Assembly: GCF_023074075.1 (NCBI RefSeq)
Contig: NZ_JADPKT010000081.1
Location: 1 to 64,000, forward strand
DNA from: Bradyrhizobium sp. 138
GTDB taxonomy: Bacteria > Pseudomonadota > Alphaproteobacteria > Rhizobiales > Xanthobacteraceae
Direction of reading: 5' to 3'
Length of the DNA stretch: 64,000 bases
This document shows positions 34,181 through 45,705 of this stretch, piece after piece. Positions within the stretch are counted from its first letter, which is position 1. Each line of letters begins with the position of its first letter. The notes under the pieces are model-generated. The model was not told the origin of the DNA, searched no databases, and saw nothing but the letters and a program-made list of their open reading frames with translations. The position numbers were made by a program, and so were the translations under genes.

Positions 34181-34834
34181 CTCGGATTTCGGCGGCGATT
34201 CCCAGCCCATTTTTCCTACTTTTATGACTGCCTCGGTGCGGCTCGTTACGCCGAGCGCCTTGAGAACGACCGTGACGTGATTTTTCACTGTCGGGACTGC
34301 CATGTTGAGCGTCTTGGCAATGATCTTGTTGCTTTTTCCCTTCATCAGAAGCGCAAGCACTTCGATCTGCCGATCGGTCAATCCGAGACCCCTGAGAAAG
34401 TCGGGCGTCGTTGGTTTATTTGTAAGCCGCGGAGACGGTTCCTCCAGAATTTCAGAGGGAATGTAAATACCGCCAGAGAACACCAACTCAATCGCGTTGA
34501 GCATGACCTCTCGTTCGGTCGTTTTAGGGATGAAACCCAGCGCGCCAAGTTTGAAAGCGCGCTTGACTGTGTCCTGATCATTCGAGGATGAAAGAATGAT
34601 GATCGCAATGGTGGGATAGCTGTCTCGCAGTTCGCGGAGGACAGAGAAGCCATCTCTGTCGGGCAAATTGATATCAAGCAAGATGAGGCTGATGTCGGGA
34701 TGTTCCTCGACTGTGTCCACTGCCTGACGGCTGCTCGAAGCTTCAAATATGACGGCTTCTCGCTTCAGCTGTCTCAGGACGGCGCACAACGCCTCGCGTA
34801 TCAATGCGTGATCGTCGACAATAAGGACCTTCAT
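34175..34834 (-). CDS. NarL/LuxR-family response regulator
   Basis: 219 aa from ATG 34834 (GGAG eight bases upstream; the frame extends to 34870). Receiver domain with acidic pair D7-D8, phospho-acceptor Asp54 in LILLDINLPDRDG, Ser/Thr switch in IIILSSSND and Lys in FIPKTT. LuxR-type helix-turn-helix at about 155-215 (LTDRQIEVLALLMKGKSNKI then MAVPTVKNHVTVVLKALGV). Transcriptional regulator. Tail-to-tail with the hybrid kinase; the stop codons overlap within TCATGA. Cognate pairing is inferred from position. Confidence 0.92.
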   Translation of the reverse strand: MKVLIVDDHALIREALCAVLRQLKREAVIFEASSSRQAVDTVEEHPDISLILLDINLPDRDGFSVLRELRDSYPTIAIIILSSSNDQDTVKRAFKLGALGFIPKTTEREVMLNAIELVFSGGIYIPSEILEEPSPRLTNKPTTPDFLRGLGLTDRQIEVLALLMKGKSNKIIAKTLNMAVPTVKNHVTVVLKALGVTSRTEAVIKVGKMGWESPPKSES

Positions 34835-35312
34835 GAAAAGCTCTCCGTCATCCCATGGCGCGGAGATCAATTTGAGAAATCATACACCCGCCTTTGGGAT
34901 TTTGGCGAGGAAGAGGCTGGCGGTAAGACTGGTCCGGAAACCGTCCATTCTTCATCGCTGGTCCAGCCAGCGGCTCACGGTTAGGCACTCAAGATAGAAG
35001 TTGAATGCCGTTGTATGCTGTAATTGCAATCAGCTCACGGGACGCCAGAAAACAGCGAATGCGGCGATGAGAGTCGCGGGATTCAGACTGCGGGTATCTG
35101 CAGGTACCTTGATCATAGGACCTAGGAACCCCTCCGTGAGGACCTCCGGCTGATTTTACGCGCTGTGCCGTTGAGCGATAATCGCCAACCGACAGCCTCC
35201 CGCGCCAGGAGGTTCCACCAGGCGTAATTCGCGGCCGGCTTCGGCGCGGCTAATGTTTTTCGTCAGTTTCGGGCCCTCTTGAAACGTGCTTGGACGCCGG
35301 ACGGGGAACCAG
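34835..35312. other. Intergenic, nothing recognised
   Basis: 478 bp between the divergent response regulator and the OpgC-like gene. No supported gene or repeat; promoters for both are expected here. Confidence 0.5.
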
Positions 35313-36686
35313 ATGCTTGATCGAACTGCCACCTCGAAGCCATTCGCAGGCGCGCTGCCGGAGCTGAGCGGCTATGGCCGCGATCTGCGCATTGATGCCT
35401 GCCGCGGCATCGCGCTCTGGTGGATCTTTCTTGACCATGTCCCCAACAACATCGGGAGTTGGCTGACGCTACGCAACTACGGCTTCAGCGATGCCGCGGA
35501 AGTATTCATGTTTCTTTCGGGTTTGACCTGCGCGCTGTCCTACGGCAAGGCACGGCAGAGCGGGGGCTGGATCGGCGTGATCGGCCGGACGCTGTGGCGA
35601 AGCTGGGATATTTATGTCGCATTTCTACTGCTCACGCTCGCCTGCGCCATCGTGGTTCACCTCGCAGGCGGCGGCCCTCTTGCCGACAAGAGCAATTCGC
35701 GCATTCTGTTGGATCAGCCGGGCGTGACGCTTGCGCACGCGGCGATCCTGCAATACCGCCCGGTGAATACCGACATCTTGCCGCTCTTCGTGCTTTATCA
35801 CCTCTTGTTCGCGCCGCTGCTGTGGCTGCTGCTGCGAGCGCCGAACGCGACGCTGGGCGCGTCGCTGCTGCTTTACACACTGGTGCATGCCTTCGGCTGG
35901 ACCATCCCTGCATGGCCGGGCGGCCACTGGTTCTTCAATCCGCTGGCCTGGCAGCTGCCTCTTGTGCTTGGCGCGTGGTGGATCATCGAGGGCAAGAGAT
36001 TTCGACCGTGGCTGACCTCGCGCACCGTGCTTGTTTCTGCGGTTCTCTATCTGCTGATCAGCCTCATCATCGCATTGAGCTGGAGCGTCAAACCGCTGGA
36101 AGCGTTGGTCCCGCAGGCGCTCCTGACGCTGTTTTACCCGCTGGACAAATCGAATCTCGCTCCATTGCGACTGCTGCATTTTCTGGCCCTTGCAGTTTTG
36201 GCCGCGTGGCTCGTGCCTCGCGATTGGCGAGGGCTGACGACTCCGGTGATGCGTGGCGCCATTCTCTGTGGCCAGAATTCGCTGCCAATCTACTGCCTTG
36301 GCGTTCTGCTGGCGCTGGTCAGCCACCTGGTGCTGCTCGATATCTCCGAGGGGCTGACGATGCAGATCGCGCTCAGTGTCGGTGGCGTATTGGTGATGAT
36401 CTTGGTGGCGACGCTGCTGAATTTGATCATGATCAAACCCAGGCAGCAGCCGCACGCGAAGGCCGTCGAGCAGCCAACCAGGTCTGAGCTGCTCATCAAT
36501 CCCATGACAGCCAGGGCGCTCGGCGTTGACATTCCGCCCGCGTTGCTCGCCTGTGCCGACGAGGCTGATCGACTAAAGATGCTGTTTGCTCCGGTGCGCG
36601 AGTCCGGCCGCGGCGCGGATCCAGTGCCAGCAATCGTGCACGCATTCGGGCCGCCAGCGAAAAGTGTCGGTCAGGATGTGGATTAG
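35313..36686 (+). CDS. opgC: OpgC-domain membrane acyltransferase with extra C-terminal tail
   Basis: 457 aa from ATG 35313 (GGGGA upstream). Ten or so membrane helices. Residues ~20-395 match the OpgC family: GRDLRIDACRGIALWWIFLD with catalytic-type D-x-x-R-G-x-A and later PAWPGGHWFFNPLAWQLPLV. OpgC proteins transfer succinyl groups to osmoregulated periplasmic glucans from the inner membrane. After about residue 394 comes LLINPMTARALGVDIPPALL then ACADEADR, which looks like the C-terminal tail of the unrelated ABC_sub_bind binding-protein family, followed by about 35 more residues. This suggests fusion to a gene remnant. No opgG/opgH neighbours in the window. Confidence 0.85.
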   Translation: MLDRTATSKPFAGALPELSGYGRDLRIDACRGIALWWIFLDHVPNNIGSWLTLRNYGFSDAAEVFMFLSGLTCALSYGKARQSGGWIGVIGRTLWRSWDIYVAFLLLTLACAIVVHLAGGGPLADKSNSRILLDQPGVTLAHAAILQYRPVNTDILPLFVLYHLLFAPLLWLLLRAPNATLGASLLLYTLVHAFGWTIPAWPGGHWFFNPLAWQLPLVLGAWWIIEGKRFRPWLTSRTVLVSAVLYLLISLIIALSWSVKPLEALVPQALLTLFYPLDKSNLAPLRLLHFLALAVLAAWLVPRDWRGLTTPVMRGAILCGQNSLPIYCLGVLLALVSHLVLLDISEGLTMQIALSVGGVLVMILVATLLNLIMIKPRQQPHAKAVEQPTRSELLINPMTARALGVDIPPALLACADEADRLKMLFAPVRESGRGADPVPAIVHAFGPPAKSVGQDVD

Positions 36687-36756
36687 AACACAAGGACTCA
36701 CAAGGACTGTGGAGCCTGCCCCTTAATCTTCCGGCCATCGCACAGGAGCCAAGGCC

Positions 36757-36969
36757 ATGATTTCGCAGCCAAGGACCCACAAGAGAGCGATGTTGATCGC
36801 GGCGTACGTGACGTTGGCCTGCGTATCGGCATTTCTGTCGGTCAACCTGACATCACCCACCAGCGCCGCGCTCGGCGCGGACTGGCGGTGCAGCCGGTTT
36901 GCGCTCGTGTTCACGACCTGTACCCCGGTGGGCGTACACGAGACCGTGCCACTGGCATGCGCAAGCTGA
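36757..36969 (+). CDS. Small exported hypothetical protein (70 aa)
   Basis: ATG 36757 with AGGAG about ten bases upstream. A hydrophobic segment (AMLIAAYVTLACVSAFLSV, residues 11-29) can serve as signal or membrane anchor. The rest has three Cys (DWRCSRFALVFTTCTPVGV, PLACAS) which could form disulfides in the periplasm. Resembles short Bradyrhizobium proteins with 'DW.CSR..FVFTTC' but the function is unknown. Confidence 0.5.
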   Translation: MISQPRTHKRAMLIAAYVTLACVSAFLSVNLTSPTSAALGADWRCSRFALVFTTCTPVGVHETVPLACAS

Positions 36970-37313
36970 CCTACCAAAAGCCGAACGCCATGCTGCCTGT
37001 AAGCTGAAATCAGAGGATACCCTCTGGGAGGGCCACGTTACCAACTTGAGCTGGGCTGCCGATACGCTCGGGCAACTCCAACAGCTGATCGGACTTGCGC
37101 TCGGTTGGAATGTCGCCTCTGTCGCTTCATGGCCCAAGAGGAAGAGGTACGGAATGCTGCACAGATCCGCAGGTAGGGGCAGACTGGCCCGGGGCGGATC
37201 TGTCGATCTGCGCATCCAATGTCCGCTTACGCTGCGGAGCGGACGAAGCTATGCCGTAAGCTGCAAGATAGATTTATGAGTGCACGCCCTAATCCGCCCT
37301 ACCCGCACTCAAT
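36970..37313. other. Intergenic, nothing recognised
   Basis: 344 bp between the small gene at 36757 and the convergent dioxygenase gene. A frame from 36899 crosses it but has no domain or ribosome binding site. Confidence 0.45.
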
Positions 37314-38108
37314 TCACCCAAACATGTAAGACGCCATCGCCACACCCGCGACCTCGTCGACGAACACGCGCTTGCCGACGTCGCTGCCGGCCGCGCCGGC
37401 CGCGACCATCAGCGGCAGCAGATGGTCCTCGCGTGGATGCGCCAGGCGCGCGCTCGGTGCGCTTTCCCAGTCGACCAGCATCGCGTTGCGGCGGGCCGGA
37501 TCCGGGTTGCTGATCGCCTCGTTGAGATAGGCCTCGAAATCGTAGGACACGGGCTTGGACTCCGGCCGGTTGAAGCCGCGCATGTTGTGATAGGTCAGCC
37601 CGCTGCCGACGATCAGAATGCCTTCATCTCGGAGCGAGGCAATCGCCTCGCCGACCTTGACGTGCTCGGCCGCATCGTAAGCAGACTTCAGCGAGAGCAG
37701 CACGATCGGCATGTCGGCGTCCGGATACATCAGCCCGAGCGGCACGAAGGTGCCGTGATCAAAACCCTGATTGGGATCTTCCCGGCAAACGAGGCCTGCG
37801 CGCGTAAGCAGCGCCTTCACTTGCGCGGCGAGCTCGGGCTGGCCCGGCGCCGGATATTTGAGATGATAGGTGTGCTCGGGGAAACCGTAATAGTCGTACA
37901 CCATCGGCGGATGCGCCGAGGTCGACACCGTGAAGTCGTCGGCCTCCCAATGGCCGGTGATGACGAGCACGGCCTTCGGCCTCGCCGGCAACAGCTGCGG
38001 CAGCCGGCCGAACTCCGCGGCGGTCTTGGCATATTGGACCCGCCTGTCCTCCATGAACGGCCAAGGACCGCCGCCATGGGACAGGAAGAGCGTCGGAAAT
38101 CGCGTCAT
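37314..38108 (-). CDS. DODA-type extradiol ring-cleavage dioxygenase (class III, YgiD-like)
   Basis: 264 aa. LigB/DODA fold: N-terminal TLFLSHGGGPWPFME holds the first metal His (about residue 11), ITGHWEADDF the second (about 53), DHGTFVPLGLMYPDADMPIV a conserved active-site His (about 117), and RLAHPREDHLLPLMVAAGAA the C-terminal His pair (about 224-230). Family members cleave catechols such as DOPA with Fe or Zn. E. coli YgiD has DOPA dioxygenase activity. Stand-alone gene; substrate unknown. All key His residues are present. Confidence 0.92.
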   Translation of the reverse strand: MTRFPTLFLSHGGGPWPFMEDRRVQYAKTAAEFGRLPQLLPARPKAVLVITGHWEADDFTVSTSAHPPMVYDYYGFPEHTYHLKYPAPGQPELAAQVKALLTRAGLVCREDPNQGFDHGTFVPLGLMYPDADMPIVLLSLKSAYDAAEHVKVGEAIASLRDEGILIVGSGLTYHNMRGFNRPESKPVSYDFEAYLNEAISNPDPARRNAMLVDWESAPSARLAHPREDHLLPLMVAAGAAGSDVGKRVFVDEVAGVAMASYMFG

Positions 38109-38262
38109 GGGACTCGTCTCAATGGCAACATACGCGTGGCAATGCCCGCGCGACCGGCGGCGAGCATAGGCAAACCGGCATGGTTAGCAAGTCGTTAACG
38201 ATTTGCCGCCCACAATCCTGATGTGGCCGAAGCAGTCGGCCAGAAGACAAGTGAGACGTGAG

Positions 38263-38442
38263 ATGAGGAAGTTCGCGCTGGGGGACGTCGTCAACAGTGA
38301 CAAGGGCCGCCGCGGCATCGTGCGCGCCGCCTTCAAGTCGCGGGATGGCCAGCAGTTCTACGCCGTCGAGAAGGACGGCGCGATGGACTATCTGGAGGAA
38401 GAGCGGCTGAGCCCGGCGCCGCGCGTCGAACTCGCGGCCTAA
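38263..38442 (+). CDS. Small hypothetical protein (59 aa)
   Basis: ATG at 38263 chosen over an upstream frame start at 38203 because the sequence from MRKFALGDVVNSDKGRRGIV onwards has a compact SH3/KOW-like beta pattern (G-D-V-V, G-R-R-G-I-V, F-Y-A-V-E-K-D-G, L-E-E-E-R-L). It may be a tiny beta-barrel protein, with binding role unknown. Converges on the carboxylesterase gene, leaving 7 bp between stops. Confidence 0.65.
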   Translation: MRKFALGDVVNSDKGRRGIVRAAFKSRDGQQFYAVEKDGAMDYLEEERLSPAPRVELAA

Positions 38443-38449
38443 GTCCAAC

Positions 38450-39916
38450 TCAATTCTTGCTCTCGCCTGTGAGCCGATCGAGACGGTCCGCGAAGGGATC
38501 GTCTCCGCTGGCGATGCGATCGTTTGTGATCAGCAGCAGTCGATCGCGGCCTGCGGCTTGGTCCCAATGCGGCAGATCAGGACCGTTGGGATCGCCGCTC
38601 CGGGCGAAGTTGATCCAATAGGAGCGCATGCGGCTTGCGACCTCGCGATCACCGCGCGAGAAGATGCCCGCTCCTGGCACGCCTTCCACACCGAAGATGA
38701 ACTGCAACTCCCGCCCGTGCCCGCCCTCGGGATTGGCGCGGCGGGCCTCGGGAACGTAAGCGAAGCGATAGCGAAAGGTCGATGCCCCGCTTGCGGCATG
38801 CAGGCGGGCCAGCAATCTTGTGGGCTCGGAAAAGACCTTGTCGGTATAGAACCGCGCCGCAAGCTCCGAAGGCCTGACGATATCGGGATAGAGCCTGCGC
38901 AACGCATCGCTCGTCATGCCTGAGGAGGCGAGCTCCTCCTTGATCTCGAACTCATTACCGAAACCGGTCTCGTCATCGTTCGAGCCGATGATCACGGGAA
39001 TGCAGCCTTGATGTCCGGCCGCAAAGCCGGCAGCAATATCCTCGGTCACCAGATCTCCGTCCATCATCGGCGCGAAGCCGTGCCGCGATGTCTCCAGGAG
39101 ACGGCTTTCGGCGGCAAGCAGGCGTCGCGGTTCGGCGGCACGCAAATCCGCCTGCGGTCCAAGCGCCGCCGCGAACTGCCGGCCGACGGCCTCCGCCTCC
39201 TGCGCCGAGCGCAGCCGCCCGCGACCGGGGACCGATTGCAGAATGGCCTTCTGGAAGAGACCCTGCGATTGCGCAGACAGCATCAGAAGCGCGATCGACG
39301 TCGCGCCTGCATCGCTGCCAAACAAGGTGACGTTACCTGGATCGCCGCCGAAGGCCGCGATGTTGTCGTGAACCCATTGAAGTGCCGCGATCTGGTCCAT
39401 CAGGCCGTAATTGCCGGAGCCTTGCGATAACGCCGGGTGAGCGAGCCAGCCGAGCGCACCGAGGCGATAGTTCAGTGTGACCACGATGAGGCCGGCCTGC
39501 GCCAGCTTGGCACCGTCGAACAGCCGCTCATTCGCCGTGCCACTGATGAACCCACCGCCGTGGATGAACATCATCACCGGCAGCGGGCCATCGACCCCGA
39601 AGGGACGGAACACGTTCAGCGTGAGGCAATCCTCGCTCGAGGCCTTTAGCGCCGGCTGAAGGCAAGGCGCGCCATACGTGTAGGCGGTCTGCATCTCCGA
39701 GCTTTCCGGCGTCGGCTGTGGCGGGCGCCAGCGCAGCGCGCCGACCGGCGGCGCCGCGTAGGCCAGCCCCTTGAACGATGCCACCTCGCCTTCGACGGCG
39801 CCGAGCATCTGTCCTTCACGCGTTAGCGCGAATGGAAACTGTCCGACCGGCTGCGCCATGGCCGGGCCGGCACAATGCAAAACGCAAGCAGCAAGGAGTG
39901 AAAGCAGGAAACGCAT
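38450..39916 (-). CDS. Type B carboxylesterase-fold protein with substituted nucleophile
   Basis: 488 aa, signal peptide 1-21 (MRFLLSLLAACVLHCAGPAM). Clear carboxylesterase type B family: APPVGALRWRPPQP, SSEDCLTLNVFRP, oxyanion hole FIHGGGFISGT, VTLNYRLGALGWL and QIAALQWVHDNIAAFGGDP. The nucleophile elbow, normally F-G-E-S-A-G, reads LFGSDAGATS: Ser201 sits in the Glu place and Asp202 in the serine place. The usual acid (SNDDETGFG) and His (GGHGRELQFIFG) are kept. Periplasmic; either inactive, a binding protein, or mechanistically altered. The gene stands alone between small genes. Confidence 0.88.
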   Translation of the reverse strand: MRFLLSLLAACVLHCAGPAMAQPVGQFPFALTREGQMLGAVEGEVASFKGLAYAAPPVGALRWRPPQPTPESSEMQTAYTYGAPCLQPALKASSEDCLTLNVFRPFGVDGPLPVMMFIHGGGFISGTANERLFDGAKLAQAGLIVVTLNYRLGALGWLAHPALSQGSGNYGLMDQIAALQWVHDNIAAFGGDPGNVTLFGSDAGATSIALLMLSAQSQGLFQKAILQSVPGRGRLRSAQEAEAVGRQFAAALGPQADLRAAEPRRLLAAESRLLETSRHGFAPMMDGDLVTEDIAAGFAAGHQGCIPVIIGSNDDETGFGNEFEIKEELASSGMTSDALRRLYPDIVRPSELAARFYTDKVFSEPTRLLARLHAASGASTFRYRFAYVPEARRANPEGGHGRELQFIFGVEGVPGAGIFSRGDREVASRMRSYWINFARSGDPNGPDLPHWDQAAGRDRLLLITNDRIASGDDPFADRLDRLTGESKN

Positions 39917-39994
39917 CTTTGGAGCATCTCGATGCGCGGACAGGTTGCCTGCAGGTTATGCCCGTGACGATCAGCGATGCAAGCCTCGCGCGGC

Positions 39995-40204
39995 CTAACC
40001 GCCCTTGGCGAGCAGCTCCGCCAGCGCGCGGCGCGCGATGATGCCGAGCTCGCCGAGTGTGGAATGGCCTGCCTGCGCGGCCTCGATCAGGCGTTCGGCG
40101 ATGAACCTGCGGCTGTCGTGATCGCCGCCATGCGGCAGTTGGCGGCACGTCTCCTCCAGGACGACGTCCATGTTCGCTTTGGTCCGCTCACTCAACTCTG
40201 GCAT
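39995..40204 (-). CDS. Small conserved-type hypothetical protein (69 aa)
   Basis: MPELSERTKANMDVVLEETC then RQLPHGGDHDSRRFIAERLI. All-helical; this 'TKANMDVVLE(E/D)TCR.LP(H)GGDH..R..IA..L' pattern is seen widely in Bradyrhizobium and related rhizobia, without known function. Weak ribosome binding site. Lies 78 bp upstream of the carboxylesterase gene on the same strand. Confidence 0.75.
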   Translation of the reverse strand: MPELSERTKANMDVVLEETCRQLPHGGDHDSRRFIAERLIEAAQAGHSTLGELGIIARRALAELLAKGG

Positions 40205-40432
40205 GACACTCGGTCGCTACGCGTGGCTTGTAACCGCAAGCATACACAGACGGATCGGACATGATTACCCGGGTAATCACGGCCATTGTGCATCGCGATG
40301 CGTGTAGCGCCGCAAGATTCACGTGGCCATGATGCCGCCGCAAACGACCACCGAAGATTGCACTTGCTTTGATGACAAGCTGAACCTGCGGCGATAGCCT
40401 GCCGGCAAAACAAAACATACGGGAGGAATGCG

Positions 40433-43111
<2,679 letters not shown>

Positions 43112-43126
43112 TAGCGACAAGCGGAC

Positions 43127-43151
43127 CGGCCGGGAGCTATTCTCCCGGCCG
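43127..43151. terminator. Terminator-like hairpin between convergent genes
   Basis: CGGCCGGGAG-CTATT-CTCCCGGCCG, ten-base perfect arms, 16 bp after the monooxygenase/esterase stop and 87 bp from the end of the convergent MFS gene. No T-run on either side. Confidence 0.55.
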
Positions 43152-43237
43152 ATACGGCGACCGGTATGGTCCCGGTATCCACGCCCGTTGGGCCAGGCGC
43201 GACGGCGCTGAGCTGGCCTGGGTTGTCAATTGAGCGG

Positions 43238-44629
43238 CTAGGGCTGGTGGTCCGGCAGCAACGTCGAGGCCGCGATGAGGCCAGCTGCGGATGCAACAGC
43301 CGCAACAAGCCAGGGCCATACGTAGCCGGTAGCCGTGGCCTCATACGGCAGCGACGCACCGAGCGTCGCAACGCCCAGTGCGAAGCCAGCCTGGCGCATG
43401 ACCACAGTCACTGCCGAAGCCATGCCTGTCTGGTCCGAAGGCACCAAGGCGACGACAGCACCCGACAGTTGTGGGTGCGCAAGCACCGCACCAAGCCCTA
43501 TCAACAGCATCGCGGTCGCCGCCGCGGCGAGAATAACGCCCGTGTTCGGGAGCCAGCCACTCGCGACCAGCATCAAAGTGAGATTGCCCGCCAGCAGCGC
43601 CAGCATGGCGGTCGCGAACAGCCGACGCCAGCCCCAGCGTTTTGTCAAACGGGCACCATAGGGCGGCAGCAGAAGCATCGGCAACGTCGCGCAGAGCAAT
43701 GCGAAGCCGACCGACGAGCCTGTCCAGCCAAACGCTGTGCCCAGGAACGGCGGCAGGTAGACGAGGACGGCCCAGAATCCGATGGACACGGCAATCAGCA
43801 ACGAGGAAATTCCAATCATGATCGGCTGACCGAATACAGCCGGATCGAACATCGGCATAGCCCGTCGCCGCTGCTGCATCGCGAAGATGGCGAGCAGGCA
43901 CACGCTTGCCCCGAGACCGACCGCAACCCGGACCGGTGCCGCACGCCCCATCAACACGCTCTCGATCGCAAGACCAAGAGCAAAGGTGAGAAGAATGATG
44001 CCGCTCCAATCCAGCGGACGCCCGGCAGGATCGCGCGATTCTGCGACCAGCCGCGGGACGGCCAGAATAGCGAGCAGGCAAAGTGGGATATTGGCCAGGA
44101 AAATCCAGCGCCACCCGATCCAAGTCGAGACGAGCCCTCCGAGCGTCGGCCCAAGAGCCATGGCTGTACCCGAGATCACACCCATCAGCGCGAATGCGCG
44201 GGCGCGCTCGTCAGGCCGGGTATAGGTGCTCGCGAGCAGCGCGATGCCTCCGGTAATGACGAACGCTGCACCAAAGCCTTGAACTGCACGAGCTGCCCAT
44301 AGCCCCGGGCCTCCCGTCGCAAAGCCGCAGGCGACCGAGCCCGCCAGGAATACGATGTTGCCGCCGAGCAGGGCACGTCGTCGCCCATACCTGTCGGCAA
44401 GCGCACCTGCAGCCAGCAGCCCTCCTGTAAAGGCCAGACTGTAGGCATCCATGACCCAGGCATAGGCGGCGACGCCGAAACCGAGCTCGGCAGCCATGGC
44501 CGGCATGGCGACGACGACCGCCGTCACGTCGAACTGCGTCAAGAAGGCCGTCATGCCGAGCACCGCCGCCGGCAGCACGTCGCGCCAACAGCTCAGCGGC
44601 TGCGTATGGAGTTCGGTCCTGGCCATCAT
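43238..44629 (-). CDS. MFS transporter, DHA2/EmrB-like drug efflux type
   Basis: 463 aa, 12-14 membrane helices. N-terminal TQFDVTAVVVAMPAMAAELG is typical DHA2 motif D1; motif A is GALADRYGRRRALL; motif C is in GPTLGGLVSTWIGWRWIFLA. Probable proton-coupled efflux of a small hydrophobic compound. Divergent from a LysR regulator with about 100 bp between, a common arrangement for a regulator and its target. Two adjacent ATGs at 44629 and 44626; GGA lies six bases before the second. Confidence 0.9.
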   Translation of the reverse strand: MMARTELHTQPLSCWRDVLPAAVLGMTAFLTQFDVTAVVVAMPAMAAELGFGVAAYAWVMDAYSLAFTGGLLAAGALADRYGRRRALLGGNIVFLAGSVACGFATGGPGLWAARAVQGFGAAFVITGGIALLASTYTRPDERARAFALMGVISGTAMALGPTLGGLVSTWIGWRWIFLANIPLCLLAILAVPRLVAESRDPAGRPLDWSGIILLTFALGLAIESVLMGRAAPVRVAVGLGASVCLLAIFAMQQRRRAMPMFDPAVFGQPIMIGISSLLIAVSIGFWAVLVYLPPFLGTAFGWTGSSVGFALLCATLPMLLLPPYGARLTKRWGWRRLFATAMLALLAGNLTLMLVASGWLPNTGVILAAAATAMLLIGLGAVLAHPQLSGAVVALVPSDQTGMASAVTVVMRQAGFALGVATLGASLPYEATATGYVWPWLVAAVASAAGLIAASTLLPDHQP

Positions 44630-44729
44630 TTTCCAGATCGTGAAGCGTTCTCCCGATATGCACGCCAGCGCGGGCTGCGCGCCAATGCGAGCTGTTCACA
44701 TCGCCATGAAATTCGTTCATGATGATGCG

Positions 44730-45650
44730 ATGCGCTCATTTCCTCCTTTCGATGGCCTGATTGCGTTCGAGGCCGCCCTGCGACATGCGAGCGTCACGCG
44801 CGCCTCGGCAGAACTCGGGCTGACACAGAGTGCGGTCAGTCATCGCCTTCGCAAGCTCGAAGACTTCGTCGGCATGCCTCTGCTCATTCGACAACCAACC
44901 GGCTTGAGCGCCACAGCCGCCGGTAGAGCCCTGTCGAACGAGTTGGCCGGCTTGCTCGAGCGGATGGCCGACTTTCGCGCGCTGTGCCGCGCTGCCGCGC
45001 CGCCTCCCGCCTTGAAAGTGGGCGTCAGCGCTGCGCTTGCCGACTACTGGCTCGTGCGCCGTTTGCCCTATTTCGCGGAAGCCCATCCCGGCATACCGGT
45101 CGAGCTTGCCATTCTCCAAGGTGACGCACACGCTAGGTCAGCGGATCTCGACGTCGCGGTGCTGTGGCAACCGGCGGCGGGCTCGAGAGCAACGTCGACC
45201 CAGCGCTTGTTATTTCGTGAGCACGTGTACCCTGTCTGCCACCCCCGCCTGCTGCCAGGTCGGCGACCACTAGCCGACGTCACGCGACTGAGATCCTTGC
45301 CGCTCTTGCACAAGGGCCGAGCGGGCGAAGACGGTGGGGTCGAGTGGTCCTGGACGACCTGGTTCGAGCGATTGGGGCTAGGCTGCCCTCCATCTGCGGA
45401 AATCCGTTTTGCAACAATAGCTACCGCCATAGCCGCCGCCCTCGCGGGCAACGGAATCGTGCTCGCACGCTCGCTGCTGGTTCAGGATGCGCTCAAGGAC
45501 GGGAGGCTGGCGCGCGTGCTCCCGCAGTCGTGGGATTTGCCATCGAGCAAGACCCAGATCGTGCGCTGGCCCGCGGCAATGGCCCAGGATCGCCGCGTGA
45601 AGGCGTTCGTCGACTGGGTCTTGCGGATTCCGAAAATTGCCGGCGGTTGA
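44730..45650 (+). CDS. LysR-family transcriptional regulator (GcvA-like)
   Basis: 306 aa from ATG 44730; an alternative in-frame ATG lies at 44706 and neither has a good ribosome binding site. N-terminal winged HTH: FDGLIAFEAALRHASVTRAS then AELGLTQSAVSHRLRKLEDF, the classic LysR DNA-binding helix. The effector domain (about residue 90-300) ends with IATAIAAALAGNGIVLARSL, of the GcvA type. Probably controls the divergent MFS gene (inference from layout). Confidence 0.92.
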   Translation: MRSFPPFDGLIAFEAALRHASVTRASAELGLTQSAVSHRLRKLEDFVGMPLLIRQPTGLSATAAGRALSNELAGLLERMADFRALCRAAAPPPALKVGVSAALADYWLVRRLPYFAEAHPGIPVELAILQGDAHARSADLDVAVLWQPAAGSRATSTQRLLFREHVYPVCHPRLLPGRRPLADVTRLRSLPLLHKGRAGEDGGVEWSWTTWFERLGLGCPPSAEIRFATIATAIAAALAGNGIVLARSLLVQDALKDGRLARVLPQSWDLPSSKTQIVRWPAAMAQDRRVKAFVDWVLRIPKIAGG

Positions 45651-45674
45651 GCCTGACGCCGCGGCGTATTGTCG

Positions 45675-45699
45675 GGAACCTTTTTCCGGCGGCCGCGTT
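45675..45699 (+). promoter_or_regulatory. EcfG (general stress sigma)-type promoter
   Basis: GGAAC (45675-45679), 16-base spacer, CGTT (45696-45699). This equals the alphaproteobacterial EcfG/sigma-T consensus GGAAC-N16/17-CGTT. Drives either a short RNA ending at 45773 or, by read-through, the gene at 45789. Confidence 0.65.
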
Positions 45700-45705
45700 G
45701 AGCGT

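Noticed and set aside
36899..37279. + strand 126-codon frame after the 36757 gene
   Set aside because: Overlaps the better supported small gene and has no recognisable pattern.
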